64,000 nt of DNA from Phenylobacterium sp. (GTDB lineage Bacteria; Pseudomonadota; Alphaproteobacteria; Caulobacterales; Caulobacteraceae): contig NZ_JAHBYD010000022.1 of the NCBI RefSeq assembly GCF_019636135.1, positions 1-64,000 of the forward strand, read 5' to 3'. Below the pieces are notes generated by a model that saw only the letters and a list, made by a program, of their open reading frames with translations, had not been told where the DNA came from and made no database searches. How positions within the stretch are numbered: position 1 is the stretch's first letter; every line of letters begins with the position of its first letter. Both the position numbers and the translations under genes were made by a program. This document shows, one piece after another, positions 55,278 to 63,586 of the stretch.

Positions 55278-57272
55278 GTGCTCACCGCCATGCTGCCGGC
55301 GCTTTGGCCGCTACGTCTGATCCCGCGACGCTCGCCGCCGTTCCTGACGGGGCTGGCGATCACGCTGGGCGCGCTCGCCGGCGCGGCGCTCATCCGGGGC
55401 GCGGCGCTGGGCTGGGAGAACGCCGTCGGCGCCTCGGTCACCACCCTTCCCGCGCTGATCCTGGCGACGCTCTACGCCGGGCCACGCTGGGGCTGGGGCG
55501 CGCTGACCCTGGCGGTGGTCGTCGGCTGGCACGCGCCGGTCATCGTCACGGCGCCCCAGACCTCGGTCATGATCATGTTCGTGATCTCGGCGGCGCTGAC
55601 GGTCATCGTCTCCTCCAGCCTGCGCGAGGCGCTGCTGCGGCTCGACGAGGCCAACGCCACCCAGGCCGCCGCCCAGCGCACCCTGGAGGTCACCGAGAAC
55701 CGCTTCCGCACCCTGGCCGACAGCGCGCCGATCCTGATGTGGGTCACCCGCAGCGACGGCCGCCGCGAATTCACCAACAAGGCCTACAACGACTTCATGG
55801 GCGCCGACTTCGTCACGGCCGCCGAGGTCGACTGGCGCAGGTTCCTCCATCCCGACGACCTCGCCCGCGTGCTGCGCGAGCAGGTGGCGGGCGAGAGCTC
55901 GCGCCGGCTCTTCACCCTGGAGGCCCGCTACCGGCGCGCCGACGGCGAGTTCCGCTGGATCCGTTCGGTCAGCCAGCCGCGCTGGGGCGCCGACGGGGCC
56001 TTCGACGGCTTCATCGGCGTGGGCTTCGACGCCACCGACGCCAAGCAGGCCGAGGACGACCTGAAGCGGATCAACGACCTCCTGGCCGAGCGGGTGCAGG
56101 AGGCCCTGGCCGGGCGCGACGAGGCCGAGGCGGCCCTGCAGCGGGCGCAGAAGCTGGAGGCCGTGGGCCAGCTCACCGGCGGCGTGGCGCACGACTTCAA
56201 CAACCTGCTCACCGTCGTCATCGGCGCACTCGACCTGATGCAGCGCCATCCCAGGGACGAGGCCCGCCGCGCGCGGATGATCGAGGCGGCGCTGGGCGCG
56301 GCCCGCCGCGGCGAGCGCCTGACCCAGCAGCTCCTCGCCTTCTCCCGCCGCCAGGCGCTGAAGCCCGAACCGGTGCAGGTCGATGCGCTGCTGAAGGACT
56401 CCGAGGCCCTGCTCAGCCGCGCCGTCGGCGAGGCTGTCACCCTGATCGTCTCGCCCGCGGCCCCCGACTGCGTCGTCAACCTCGACCCCAGCCAGTTCGA
56501 GGCGGCGGTCATGAACCTCGTGGTCAACGCCCGCGACGCCACGCCCCCGGGCGGCATGATCCGCATCGAGACCCTGCCCGTGACCCTGAAAGCCCGGCAG
56601 GTCGAGGCGCTGGAGGCGGGCGAGTACCTCTGCGTGGGCGTCCACGACACCGGCGCCGGCATGGACGACGCCACCGCCCAGCGCGCCTTCGAGCCCTTCT
56701 TCACCACCAAGGCGCACGGCCGCGGCACGGGCCTCGGCCTCTCCCAGGTCTACGGCTTCGCCCGCCAGAGCGGCGGCACGGCCACCGTGGACAGCGCCCC
56801 GGGCAGGGGCGCCAGCGTCAGCCTCTATCTCCCCCGCGTCGCGGCCCCTGAAGCGGCGGCGCTCGTCGCGGCCGGCGAGGCGGAGCCGGCCCGCGGCCGC
56901 GCGCTGCGCATCCTCCTCGCGGAGGACGACGCGCAGGTGGCCGAACTGGTCGAGGACATGCTGCGCGACCTCGGCCATCAGGTCCGCCGCACCGAGCACG
57001 CCGACGCCGCCCTGGTCGTCCTGCGCGGCCGGGAGCCGGTCGACCTCCTGCTCACCGACCTCATCATGCCCGGCGACAAGTCCGGGGTGGACCTGGCCCG
57101 CGAGGCCGTCGCGCTGCGGCCCGGCCTGCCGGTCATCCTCTCCTCCGGCTACACCGGCGAGGTCCTCTCCGCCGCCGAAGACACCTCCTGGCCCCTGCTC
57201 CGCAAACCCTACGGCGCCGACCAGCTCGCCCGCTGCATCGCCGACGCGACGAAGGCGACAGAGGCGGCGTGA
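55278..57272 (+). CDS. Membrane hybrid histidine kinase (TM-PAS-HisKA-HATPase-REC)
   Basis: The protein of about 664 residues starts with three to four membrane helices (to about residue 115) of a DUF4118/MASE-like sensor. Then come a PAS domain (about 140-265), a coiled coil, HisKA with the phospho-His in [11 protein letters not shown], a HATPase (NLVVNARDAT, DTGAGM, GTGLGLSQ) and a receiver domain (LLAEDD, Asp in LLLTDLIMPG). Like the kinase at 36516 it has no output domain. The GTG start at 55278 is a choice among several; an ATG lies 12 nt downstream. Confidence 0.88.
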   Translation: MLTAMLPALWPLRLIPRRSPPFLTGLAITLGALAGAALIRGAALGWENAVGASVTTLPALILATLYAGPRWGWGALTLAVVVGWHAPVIVTAPQTSVMIMFVISAALTVIVSSSLREALLRLDEANATQAAAQRTLEVTENRFRTLADSAPILMWVTRSDGRREFTNKAYNDFMGADFVTAAEVDWRRFLHPDDLARVLREQVAGESSRRLFTLEARYRRADGEFRWIRSVSQPRWGADGAFDGFIGVGFDATDAKQAEDDLKRINDLLAERVQEALAGRDEAEAALQRAQKLEAVGQLTGGVAHDFNNLLTVVIGALDLMQRHPRDEARRARMIEAALGAARRGERLTQQLLAFSRRQALKPEPVQVDALLKDSEALLSRAVGEAVTLIVSPAAPDCVVNLDPSQFEAAVMNLVVNARDATPPGGMIRIETLPVTLKARQVEALEAGEYLCVGVHDTGAGMDDATAQRAFEPFFTTKAHGRGTGLGLSQVYGFARQSGGTATVDSAPGRGASVSLYLPRVAAPEAAALVAAGEAEPARGRALRILLAEDDAQVAELVEDMLRDLGHQVRRTEHADAALVVLRGREPVDLLLTDLIMPGDKSGVDLAREAVALRPGLPVILSSGYTGEVLSAAEDTSWPLLRKPYGADQLARCIADATKATEAA

Positions 57273-57273
57273 G

Positions 57274-57768
57274 TTATCTGCCTCCCCTGCGAAGCGGGGG
57301 AGGGGGACCACTCGCCGAAGAGCGAGTGGTGGAGGGGGCGGAAGCCGCCGCCGAGCCTGACCACGCCCCTTCCACCATCGGCTCTTCGCTACGCTCGGCC
57401 GACGGTCCCCCTTCCCCGTCAACGGGGAAGGTAGAGCGGCGCCTCAGGTCATCGATCCGTCCCAGCGCCGACAAGATCACCCCGTCTGCGACGCTGCCAA
57501 GGCGCCGATACACATCGCTCGCCTCAATCCGCAGCACCTCGATCCCGCGCCGCTTGAGCCACATGTCGCGCGCCTGATCCTTCTCGCGCTTCTCGTCGCC
57601 CCAATGCGTCGACCCATCGATCTCGACCGCCAGGCGCGCCGCTGGGCAGTAGAAGTCGAAGATCATCTGCTCATAGGCGTACTGCCGCCGAAAGATCGGG
57701 CGCTCCTCACCGCGCGCCCGCAGCCGCGACCAGAGCATCACCTCCGGCTCGGTCATGTCACGCCGCAA
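57274..57768 (-). CDS. DUF559 (Vsr-like) endonuclease-domain protein with repeat-derived tail
   Basis: The first 110 residues form a complete DUF559 domain (EPEVMLWSRLR, FRRQYAYEQMIFDFYCPAARLAVEIDGSTHW, RRGIEVLRIEASDVYRRL), a restriction-endonuclease-like fold with an unproven nuclease role. From about residue 115 the reading frame runs into the GGGGAAGG repeat element and encodes a serine/alanine/proline-rich tail of 50 residues. The tail is therefore repeat-derived. Its ATG was not supported by a strong ribosome site. Confidence 0.8.
   Translation of the reverse strand: MRRDMTEPEVMLWSRLRARGEERPIFRRQYAYEQMIFDFYCPAARLAVEIDGSTHWGDEKREKDQARDMWLKRRGIEVLRIEASDVYRRLGSVADGVILSALGRIDDLRRRSTFPVDGEGGPSAERSEEPMVEGAWSGSAAASAPSTTRSSASGPPPPLRRGGR
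57279..57434. repeat. GGGGAAGG/CTCCCC inverted repeat element
   Basis: CTCCCCTGCGAAGCGGGGGA and CCACTCGCCGAAGAGCGAGTGG form local hairpins on the left, and GGTCCCCCTTCCCCGT with CAACGGGGAAGG closes the element on the right. A related short copy stands at about 57806-57850. The 3' third of the DUF559 gene lies inside it. Confidence 0.75.
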
Positions 57769-57948
57769 CGCCTTGGCTCATTTGTCGATCTTGATCGAAG
57801 CCCTCATCCGCCTCCCCTGCGCTCCCCTTCCCCATCAACGGGGAAGGTAGAGCGCGCATAAGAACATAACAAGAACTTCTGCTGATGCGCTCCACCTTCC
57901 CTCCAATCATCCCTTGCGCATCCCAGCGTCATGGCTATATGATCATTA

Positions 57949-57963
57949 TGCTCGAAGTGAGCA
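57949..57963 (+). promoter_or_regulatory. Upstream palindrome of the nad operon
   Basis: TGCTC-GAAGT-GAGCA. It is the reverse complement, with one mismatch, of the second palindrome at 58020. The two are 71 bp apart and lie ahead of nadA. Paired sites suggest repressor looping or cooperative binding. NadQ, the NAD-biosynthesis repressor known in Alphaproteobacteria, is the best guess for the binding protein. Confidence 0.7.
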
Positions 57964-58019
57964 AAAGGGTGCGGGCGCCGGTTCTCCAGGGCCAGGCGCC
58001 CTCTTATAGGCCCCATTAA

Positions 58020-58034
58020 TGCTCACTTTGAGCA
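58020..58034 (+). promoter_or_regulatory. Proximal palindrome of the nad operon
   Basis: TGCTC-ACTTT-GAGCA, flanked by AA and TA, ends 13 bp before the nadA ATG and directly upstream of the AAGGAGG ribosome site. A protein bound here would block transcription or ribosome access. Confidence 0.7.
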
Positions 58035-58047
58035 TAAGGAGGGTTCG

Positions 58048-59133
58048 ATGGCCGCCGACGGGTTCCAGTTCGCGTTCACCCCTGCCGTGGAGGCCCAGAC
58101 GGCGCCCGCATGGGAGAAGGTCAGGCATCACGTCACGCCCATGGAGTGGCGCCTCCAGGCCCCGCTCATCGCCGAGATCAACCGGCTGAAGCGCGAGAAG
58201 GACGCCGTCATCCTCGCCCACAACTACATGACGCCCGAGATCTTCCACGGGGTCGGCGACTACGTGGGCGACAGCCTGGGCCTGGCCAAGGAGGCCGCCC
58301 GTTCCGACGCCAGGATCATCGTCCAGGCGGGCGTCCACTTCATGGCCGAGACCTCCAAGATCCTGTCGCCGGAGAAGCGCGTCCTGATCCCGGACCTGCG
58401 CGCCGGCTGCTCGCTGGCCAGCTCGATCACCGGCGCCGACGTGCGCCTGATCAAGCAGCGCTACCCGGACCTGCCGGTGGTCACCTACGTGAACACCACC
58501 GCCGACGTGAAGGCCGAGACCGACATCTGCTGCACCAGCGCCAACGCCGTGCAGGTGGTCGAACAGGCCGCCGCGCAGTGGGGCGTCGACCGCGTCATCC
58601 TGATCCCGGACGAGTTCCTGGCCCGCAACGTCGCGCGCCAGACCCACATCGGCATCGTCGCCTGGAAGGGCCGCTGCGAGGTGCATGAGCGCTTCACGGC
58701 CGCCGACATCCTGGAGATCAAGGCCGCCTATCCGGGCGCCGAGGTCCTGGCGCACCCGGAGTGCCCGGCCGAGGTGCTGGAGGTCAGCGACTTCGCCGGC
58801 TCGACGGCCGCGATGAACGACTACGTCATCCAGCGGAAGCCGAAGCGCGTGGTGCTGATCACCGAGTGCTCGATGGCCGACAACGTCGCCGCCGACGCGC
58901 CGTTCACCGAGTTCGTGCGGCCCTGCAACCTCTGCCCGCACATGAAGACGATCACGCTGGAGAACATCTACGAGTCGCTCCTGCACGAGCGGTTCGAGGT
59001 GACGGTCGATCCCGCGGTCGCCGAGCGCGCGCGGCTGGCCGTCCAGCGCATGGTCGACCTGCCGCCGCCGTCGCAGCCGGCCCGATACGACCTCGTCAAG
59101 GCCCGCCACCACGTCGACGTGGAGCTGATCTGA
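58048..59133 (+). CDS. nadA: Quinolinate synthase
   Basis: The 361-residue protein carries the NadA blocks [35 protein letters not shown] and [23 protein letters not shown]. The three 4Fe-4S ligands are visible as the Cys in RAGCSLASS, in HPECPAEV and in [10 protein letters not shown]. It condenses iminoaspartate with dihydroxyacetone phosphate to quinolinate. It is first in the de novo NAD operon and is preceded by AAGGAGG and two palindromes. Confidence 0.96.
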   Translation: MAADGFQFAFTPAVEAQTAPAWEKVRHHVTPMEWRLQAPLIAEINRLKREKDAVILAHNYMTPEIFHGVGDYVGDSLGLAKEAARSDARIIVQAGVHFMAETSKILSPEKRVLIPDLRAGCSLASSITGADVRLIKQRYPDLPVVTYVNTTADVKAETDICCTSANAVQVVEQAAAQWGVDRVILIPDEFLARNVARQTHIGIVAWKGRCEVHERFTAADILEIKAAYPGAEVLAHPECPAEVLEVSDFAGSTAAMNDYVIQRKPKRVVLITECSMADNVAADAPFTEFVRPCNLCPHMKTITLENIYESLLHERFEVTVDPAVAERARLAVQRMVDLPPPSQPARYDLVKARHHVDVELI

Positions 59134-59134
59134 G

Positions 59135-59599
59135 GTGGAATACGCCCCGGTCATCGCGGCCGTGACGTCCCGGCCGCTGGCGGCGATCGCCGCGCGGGTG
59201 CGGCCCGAGCAGGTCGGCCACGTGGTCTTCGGCGCCCTGGAGCGGGTCCATGCGGTCCTGCGCGCCGGCGACTTCGGCCCGTACTGGGGCGACGTGGTGC
59301 TGTGCGAGGGCGAGGACGGCGACGGCGTCATGGACCTGCGCATCGGCGTGGGCCTGGCGCGGTCGTTCACCGGCCTGGGCGCGGTCGGCCCCTGGACCAC
59401 GCCGGGCGGCGAGGCCGTGCAGGTCACGCACCTGGGCCCCTGGTCCGAGCGCGGGCTGGCGCACGACGCCGCGCGGCACGGCGCGGTCCGGCTCGGGCGG
59501 CGCCTGACCGGCGTCCACTGGGAAGTCTCGGGCGCCTTCGACCCGGCGGCCCGCACCCGCCCCACCGACGTCTTCTACGAGGCCGCAGCCGATGACTGA
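59135..59599 (+). CDS. GyrI/effector-binding-domain-like protein inside the nad operon
   Basis: The 154-residue protein resembles the effector-binding (GyrI-like) domain: an N-terminal strand PVIAAVTSRPLAAIAARVRPEQVGHVVFGALERVHAVL, a central DLRIGVGLARSF and the ending HWEVSGAFDPAARTRPTDVFYEAA. No DNA-binding domain is attached. The GTG start lies two nt after the nadA stop and the end overlaps nadB by eight nt, so it is expressed with the NAD pathway. It may bind a pathway metabolite. The family assignment is moderate. Confidence 0.72.
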   Translation: MEYAPVIAAVTSRPLAAIAARVRPEQVGHVVFGALERVHAVLRAGDFGPYWGDVVLCEGEDGDGVMDLRIGVGLARSFTGLGAVGPWTTPGGEAVQVTHLGPWSERGLAHDAARHGAVRLGRRLTGVHWEVSGAFDPAARTRPTDVFYEAAADD

Positions 59600-61103
59600 G
59601 CGTATCCGACATGACGGCGTGATCGTCGTCGGCGCCGGGCTGGCCGGCTTCTCCGCCGCCCTCGCCGCCGCGCCGGCCAGGGTGCTGCTGCTCAGCGAAG
59701 CGCCGCTGAACCACGGCTGCTCGTCGGCCTGGGCCCAGGGCGGCGTCGCCGCGGCCCTCTCCGACGACGACGCCCCCGCCCTGCACGCCGCCGACACCGT
59801 CGCGGCCGGCGCCGGGCTCGTCGTGCCCGCCGTCGCGGCCCTGCTGGCCGAGGAAGGCCCCGCCGCCGTGCGCCGGCTCGCCGACCTCGGCGCTCCGTTC
59901 GACCGCAAGGCCGGCGGCGCCTTCTCCCAGAGCCTGGAAGCCGCCCACTCCCGCGCCCGGGTCGCCCGCGTGAAGGGCGACCAGGCCGGCCGCGCCATCA
60001 TGGAGGCGCTCACCGTCGCCGTGCGCGCCGCCCGGCATATCGAGGTCCGCACCGGCGCGAAGCTCGTCGGCCTGCTGCAGGACGGCTCGACCCGCATCCG
60101 CGGCGTCGTGGTCCGCATCGACGGCCGCACGGTCGAGATCGCCGCCCGCGCGGTCGTCCTCGCCACCGGCGGCATCGGCGGCCTCTACGCCGTGACCACC
60201 ACGCCCGCCGAGCTGAAGGGCGAGGGCCTGGGCCTGGCGGCGCTGGCAGGCGCAACGATCGCCGACCCCGAGTTCGTGCAGTTCCACCCGACCGCCATCG
60301 ACATCGGCCGCGACCCCGCCCCCCTCGCCACCGAGGCCCTGCGGGGCGAAGGCGCCGTTCTGGTCGACGCGAACGGCGAGCGCTTCATGGCGCGCTACCA
60401 CCCGGCCGCCGAGCTCGCGCCGCGCGACGTGGTCGCCCGCGCCATCCATGCCGAGCGCGAGGCCGGCCGCGGCGCCTTCCTCGACGCCCGCGAGGCCGTG
60501 GGCGCCCACTTCCCGGACGAGTTCCCGGCCGTCTTCGCCGCCTGCATGGGCGGCGGCGTCGATCCGCGCACGCAGCTCATCCCCGTCGCGCCGGCCTGCC
60601 ACTACCACATGGGCGGGATCGCCACGGATATCGACGGCCGCACCTCGCTGCCGGGCCTCTACGCCGCCGGCGAATGCGCCTCGACTGGGGTCCACGGCGC
60701 CAACCGCCTGGCCTCCAACTCGCTGCTGGAAGCGGCGGTCTTCGGCGCCCGCGCCGGCCGCGCCGCCGCGCGCGTCCAGGCCGCGCCCGAGCGTCCGCTC
60801 GCCGTCGTCACCGGCCCCGACCTGCCCGCCGAAGCCCTCGCCGCGCTCCGCGAGGCCATGAGCCGCGACGCCGGCGTCGTGCGCACCGCCGAGGGCCTCG
60901 CCCGCCTCGTCGCCGGGATCGACACCGCCCAGGCCGGGCATGGCCAGGCCCCGGCCCTCGTCGCCGCCCGCCTCGTCGCCGCCGCGGCCCTGGCGCGCCG
61001 CGAGAGCCGCGGCGGCCACTTCCGGTCCGACTTCCCCGACGCCGTCGCCCCCGAGCGCACCTTCGTCGCGGCCGCGCCCGGCGCCGCGCGCCACGCCGCC
61101 TGA
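59592..61103 (+). CDS. nadB: L-aspartate oxidase
   Basis: The 503-residue flavoprotein has the FAD motif VVVGAGLAGFSAALAAA, NHGCSSAWAQGGVAAAL, the active-site Arg/His region with QFHPTAID, and HYHMGGIATDIDGRT with ECASTGVHGANRLASNSLLEA. It oxidises aspartate to iminoaspartate for NadA. Its start overlaps the effector-domain gene by eight nt. Confidence 0.95.
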   Translation: MTERIRHDGVIVVGAGLAGFSAALAAAPARVLLLSEAPLNHGCSSAWAQGGVAAALSDDDAPALHAADTVAAGAGLVVPAVAALLAEEGPAAVRRLADLGAPFDRKAGGAFSQSLEAAHSRARVARVKGDQAGRAIMEALTVAVRAARHIEVRTGAKLVGLLQDGSTRIRGVVVRIDGRTVEIAARAVVLATGGIGGLYAVTTTPAELKGEGLGLAALAGATIADPEFVQFHPTAIDIGRDPAPLATEALRGEGAVLVDANGERFMARYHPAAELAPRDVVARAIHAEREAGRGAFLDAREAVGAHFPDEFPAVFAACMGGGVDPRTQLIPVAPACHYHMGGIATDIDGRTSLPGLYAAGECASTGVHGANRLASNSLLEAAVFGARAGRAAARVQAAPERPLAVVTGPDLPAEALAALREAMSRDAGVVRTAEGLARLVAGIDTAQAGHGQAPALVAARLVAAAALARRESRGGHFRSDFPDAVAPERTFVAAAPGAARHAA

Positions 61104-61114
61104 ACCGAGATCGC

Positions 61115-61981
61115 ATGACCCCCAAGCCCCTCGTCGAACCCCTTCCCGACCTCCTCGTCGCCCCGGTGATCCGCGCCGCGCTCGCCGAGGACCTCGGCCG
61201 CGCCGGCGACGTCACCGCCCAGGCCTGCGTGCCCGGCGACGCGAAGCTCACCGCCGACTTCGCCGCCCGGCGCGGCGGCGTGGTGGCCGGCCTGTCGGTG
61301 ATCCGGCTGGCGCTGGCCGAACTCGACGCCGGCGTGACCGTCGAGGCGCTCGCCGCGGACGGCCAGGCCGTGCCCGCCGGCACGACGCTGGCCCGCGTCA
61401 GCGGCAATGCGCGGGCCATCCTCACCGCCGAGCGCACGGCGCTGAACCTGCTGGGCCGCCTGTGCGGGATCGCGACCCTGACGCAGGACTTCGTCGACGC
61501 CGTCGCCGGCACGGATGCCCGCATCACCGACACCCGCAAGACCACGCCGGGCTTGCGCGCCCTGGAGAAATACGCCGTCCGCTGCGGCGGCGGGGTCAAC
61601 CACCGCTTCGGCCTGGATGACGCCATCCTGATCAAAGACAACCACGTCGCCGCCTGCGGCTCGGTGGGCGAGGCCGTCCGCCGCGCCAAGGCCTTCGCCG
61701 GCCACCTGATGAAGGTCGAGGTCGAGGTCGACAGCCTGGTCCAGCTCCAGGAGGCCCTCGCCCACGACCCCGACGTGATCATGCTCGACAACTTCACCCT
61801 GGAGGACATGGCCGAGGCCGTCCGCACCGTCGCCGGCCGCGTCATCCTGGAGGCCTCGGGCGGCGTCACCCTCGACACGGTCCGCGCCATCGCCACGACC
61901 GGCGTCGACGTCATCAGCGTCGGCGCCCTCACCCACTCCGCCAAGGTCCTCGACATCGGCCTCGACGCGGTGGGGACCTAG
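61115..61981 (+). CDS. nadC: Nicotinate-nucleotide pyrophosphorylase (quinolinate phosphoribosyltransferase)
   Basis: The 288-residue enzyme has AALAEDLGRAGDVTAQA, ERTALNLLGRLCGIAT, ITDTRKTTPGLRALEKYAVRCGGG and IKDNHV, and the VEVEVDSLVQLQEAL/MLDNF/LEASGGV series of the family. It converts quinolinate and PRPP to nicotinate mononucleotide. It is the last gene of the operon, 11 bp after nadB. Confidence 0.96.
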   Translation: MTPKPLVEPLPDLLVAPVIRAALAEDLGRAGDVTAQACVPGDAKLTADFAARRGGVVAGLSVIRLALAELDAGVTVEALAADGQAVPAGTTLARVSGNARAILTAERTALNLLGRLCGIATLTQDFVDAVAGTDARITDTRKTTPGLRALEKYAVRCGGGVNHRFGLDDAILIKDNHVAACGSVGEAVRRAKAFAGHLMKVEVEVDSLVQLQEALAHDPDVIMLDNFTLEDMAEAVRTVAGRVILEASGGVTLDTVRAIATTGVDVISVGALTHSAKVLDIGLDAVGT

Positions 61982-62010
61982 GACCACGCCCTGCCCGGTT
62001 CACCCCAGAT

Positions 62011-62143
62011 GAACGTCATGGCCCGGCTTGTCCGGGCCACCCATCGGGCTGTGAGCTCGTGATGACGTGCGGCGTCGACGCTGCGCGCGTTCCGGGACGC
62101 ACAGCCCAATAGGTCCCCCGGACAAGCCGGGGGATGACGTTCC
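62011..62143. repeat. Paired GTCATxxCCCGG element
   Basis: About 133 bp with terminal arms GAACGTCATGGCCCGGCTTG and GGGGGATGACGTTC. The inner pair GGGCTGTG/CACAGCCC is also complementary. It stands between the convergent nadC and P-loop kinase genes. Confidence 0.82.
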
Positions 62144-62156
62144 GGGGAAACCGGAC

Positions 62157-62696
62157 CTACAGCAGCCGGAACCGCCCGCTCGCCAGCCCCGCCCTGACCG
62201 CGGCCACGGTCTCGTCGGCGGTCTGGCCGCTGGTGTCGAGAAGGCTGTCGGGCGGCGTCGCGACGTCGCGGAACGCCTGCCACATCTGCCGCATCACGGC
62301 CGCGTCGGTCATCGGATGGCCCGTCCGCGCCGTGCCGCGCGCGACCGTCGTCGCCTCGTCCGGCATCAGCAGCACATAGTCGAGCTCCAGCCCGTGGCGG
62401 CGCGCCGCCGAGAGCCACGGCTCGAAGAACCACGGCCCGACGACCCCGTCGGCGTAGACCTCGTAGCCGCCCACCGCGCCCGTCGCCGCCACCGCGGCGA
62501 TGGCGTTCATCAGCGTCACGTTCTGCGCCTGCGACTCCGGCCGCCACGGCTCGACGAAGCCCTTCACGATGTAGGCGTAGAAGTCGTCCGTATGCAGGTG
62601 CATGGCGAGCGGCCCGTCCGTCTCGCGCGCCAGGCGGCGCGCGACGGTGGACTTCCCGGCGCCGGGCGGCCCGGTGACGATGACGATACGCCCCAT
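62157..62696 (-). CDS. P-loop NTPase/kinase, AAA_18-like
   Basis: The 179-residue protein begins with a strand and Walker A (RIVIVTGPPGAGKSTVARRLA) and has the HTDDFYAYIVKG segment that resembles the substrate-binding part of small-molecule kinases. A C-terminal arginine-rich lid (TVARGTARTGHP) follows. It may phosphorylate a small metabolite. The substrate is unknown. Confidence 0.85.
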   Translation of the reverse strand: MGRIVIVTGPPGAGKSTVARRLARETDGPLAMHLHTDDFYAYIVKGFVEPWRPESQAQNVTLMNAIAAVAATGAVGGYEVYADGVVGPWFFEPWLSAARRHGLELDYVLLMPDEATTVARGTARTGHPMTDAAVMRQMWQAFRDVATPPDSLLDTSGQTADETVAAVRAGLASGRFRLL

Positions 62697-62816
62697 GCGA
62701 CGACCCTAGACACGATCCGGGCGACGATCCGCAACCCCGACGTCAGCCGCCCACCGCCCAGGGAGCTCAAACGGGGTGGCCACGAACCGCGCCGCGCGCT
62801 CGCCACAGGCGCCGCA

Positions 62817-63503
62817 TCACGCCGGCTCCAGGCGGCCCGCGGCCTCGTGGGCGGCGTCGAGGCGCTGGTCGGTGAAGGCCGACATGCGGGCGACCACCTG
62901 CTCCAGGATCTCGGGCCGCGCCAGTTCGGGACGCCCGGAGTTGAACGGCGGCGCCGGGGCGTATTCCAGGCCGAGCTGGCTCGCCTCGGCGAAGTCGCGA
63001 CCGGCCAGCTCCTCCAGCAGCACGAAGCCGAAGTCGATGCCGGCCGTCACGCCGCCGCCGGTGATGACGTTGCCGTCGCGCTCCACCCTGGCCTCGCTGA
63101 CGATCGCGCCGAACGGCGCCAGCAGCGGCCGCGCGGCCCAGTGGCAGGCGGCGCGCTTGCCCCGCAGGAAGCCGGCCGCGCCCAGGATCAGCGACCCCGT
63201 GCAGACCGACGTCAGGTACCTGGCCGTCGCGCCCAGGCGCCGGATCTGCGCCATGAACGCCTCGTCCAGCATGGCCGCCGTCGTGCCGAAGCCGCCGGGG
63301 ATGCAGAGCACGTCGCAGCGCTCGATCTCCGCGAGGTCGGCCAGCTTCGTGAACGTGAGGCCTTCCGCCTCGATGTCCTGGCCGCCGAGCGAGGCGACGA
63401 TCACGTCGGCGTCCGGCGTGCGCACGAGCACCTGGTGCGGGCCGGTGAAGTCCAGGTGGGTCACGCCCGGATAGAGCGCGAAGACGATCTGCAAACGGGA
63501 CAT
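62817..63503 (-). CDS. DJ-1/PfpI-family protein (isonitrile hydratase-like)
   Basis: The 228-residue protein has the class I glutamine amidotransferase-like fold with the nucleophile elbow TSVCTGSLILGAAG, an N-terminal IVFALYPGVTHLDFTGPHQVL and CDVLCIPGGFGTT. This resembles InhA-type isonitrile hydratases. The activity is inferred. It is divergent from a GlxA-type regulator gene with a shared short palindrome between them. Confidence 0.88.
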   Translation of the reverse strand: MSRLQIVFALYPGVTHLDFTGPHQVLVRTPDADVIVASLGGQDIEAEGLTFTKLADLAEIERCDVLCIPGGFGTTAAMLDEAFMAQIRRLGATARYLTSVCTGSLILGAAGFLRGKRAACHWAARPLLAPFGAIVSEARVERDGNVITGGGVTAGIDFGFVLLEELAGRDFAEASQLGLEYAPAPPFNSGRPELARPEILEQVVARMSAFTDQRLDAAHEAAGRLEPA

Positions 63504-63565
63504 CGGCGGGTCTCCTTCAGGTTGACGACGCCGGTCTAGGCGCGCTACGCCTTGGCCGAAACGAC

Positions 63566-63579
63566 ATTGTTCCCACAAT
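63566..63579. promoter_or_regulatory. Palindrome between divergent PfpI and GlxA-type genes
   Basis: ATTGT-TCCC-ACAAT lies seven bp before the GlxA-type start and 62 bp from the PfpI start. A regulator bound here could control both genes. The GlxA-type protein is the natural candidate. This rests on position only. Confidence 0.4.
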
Positions 63580-63586
63580 TCCTGCC

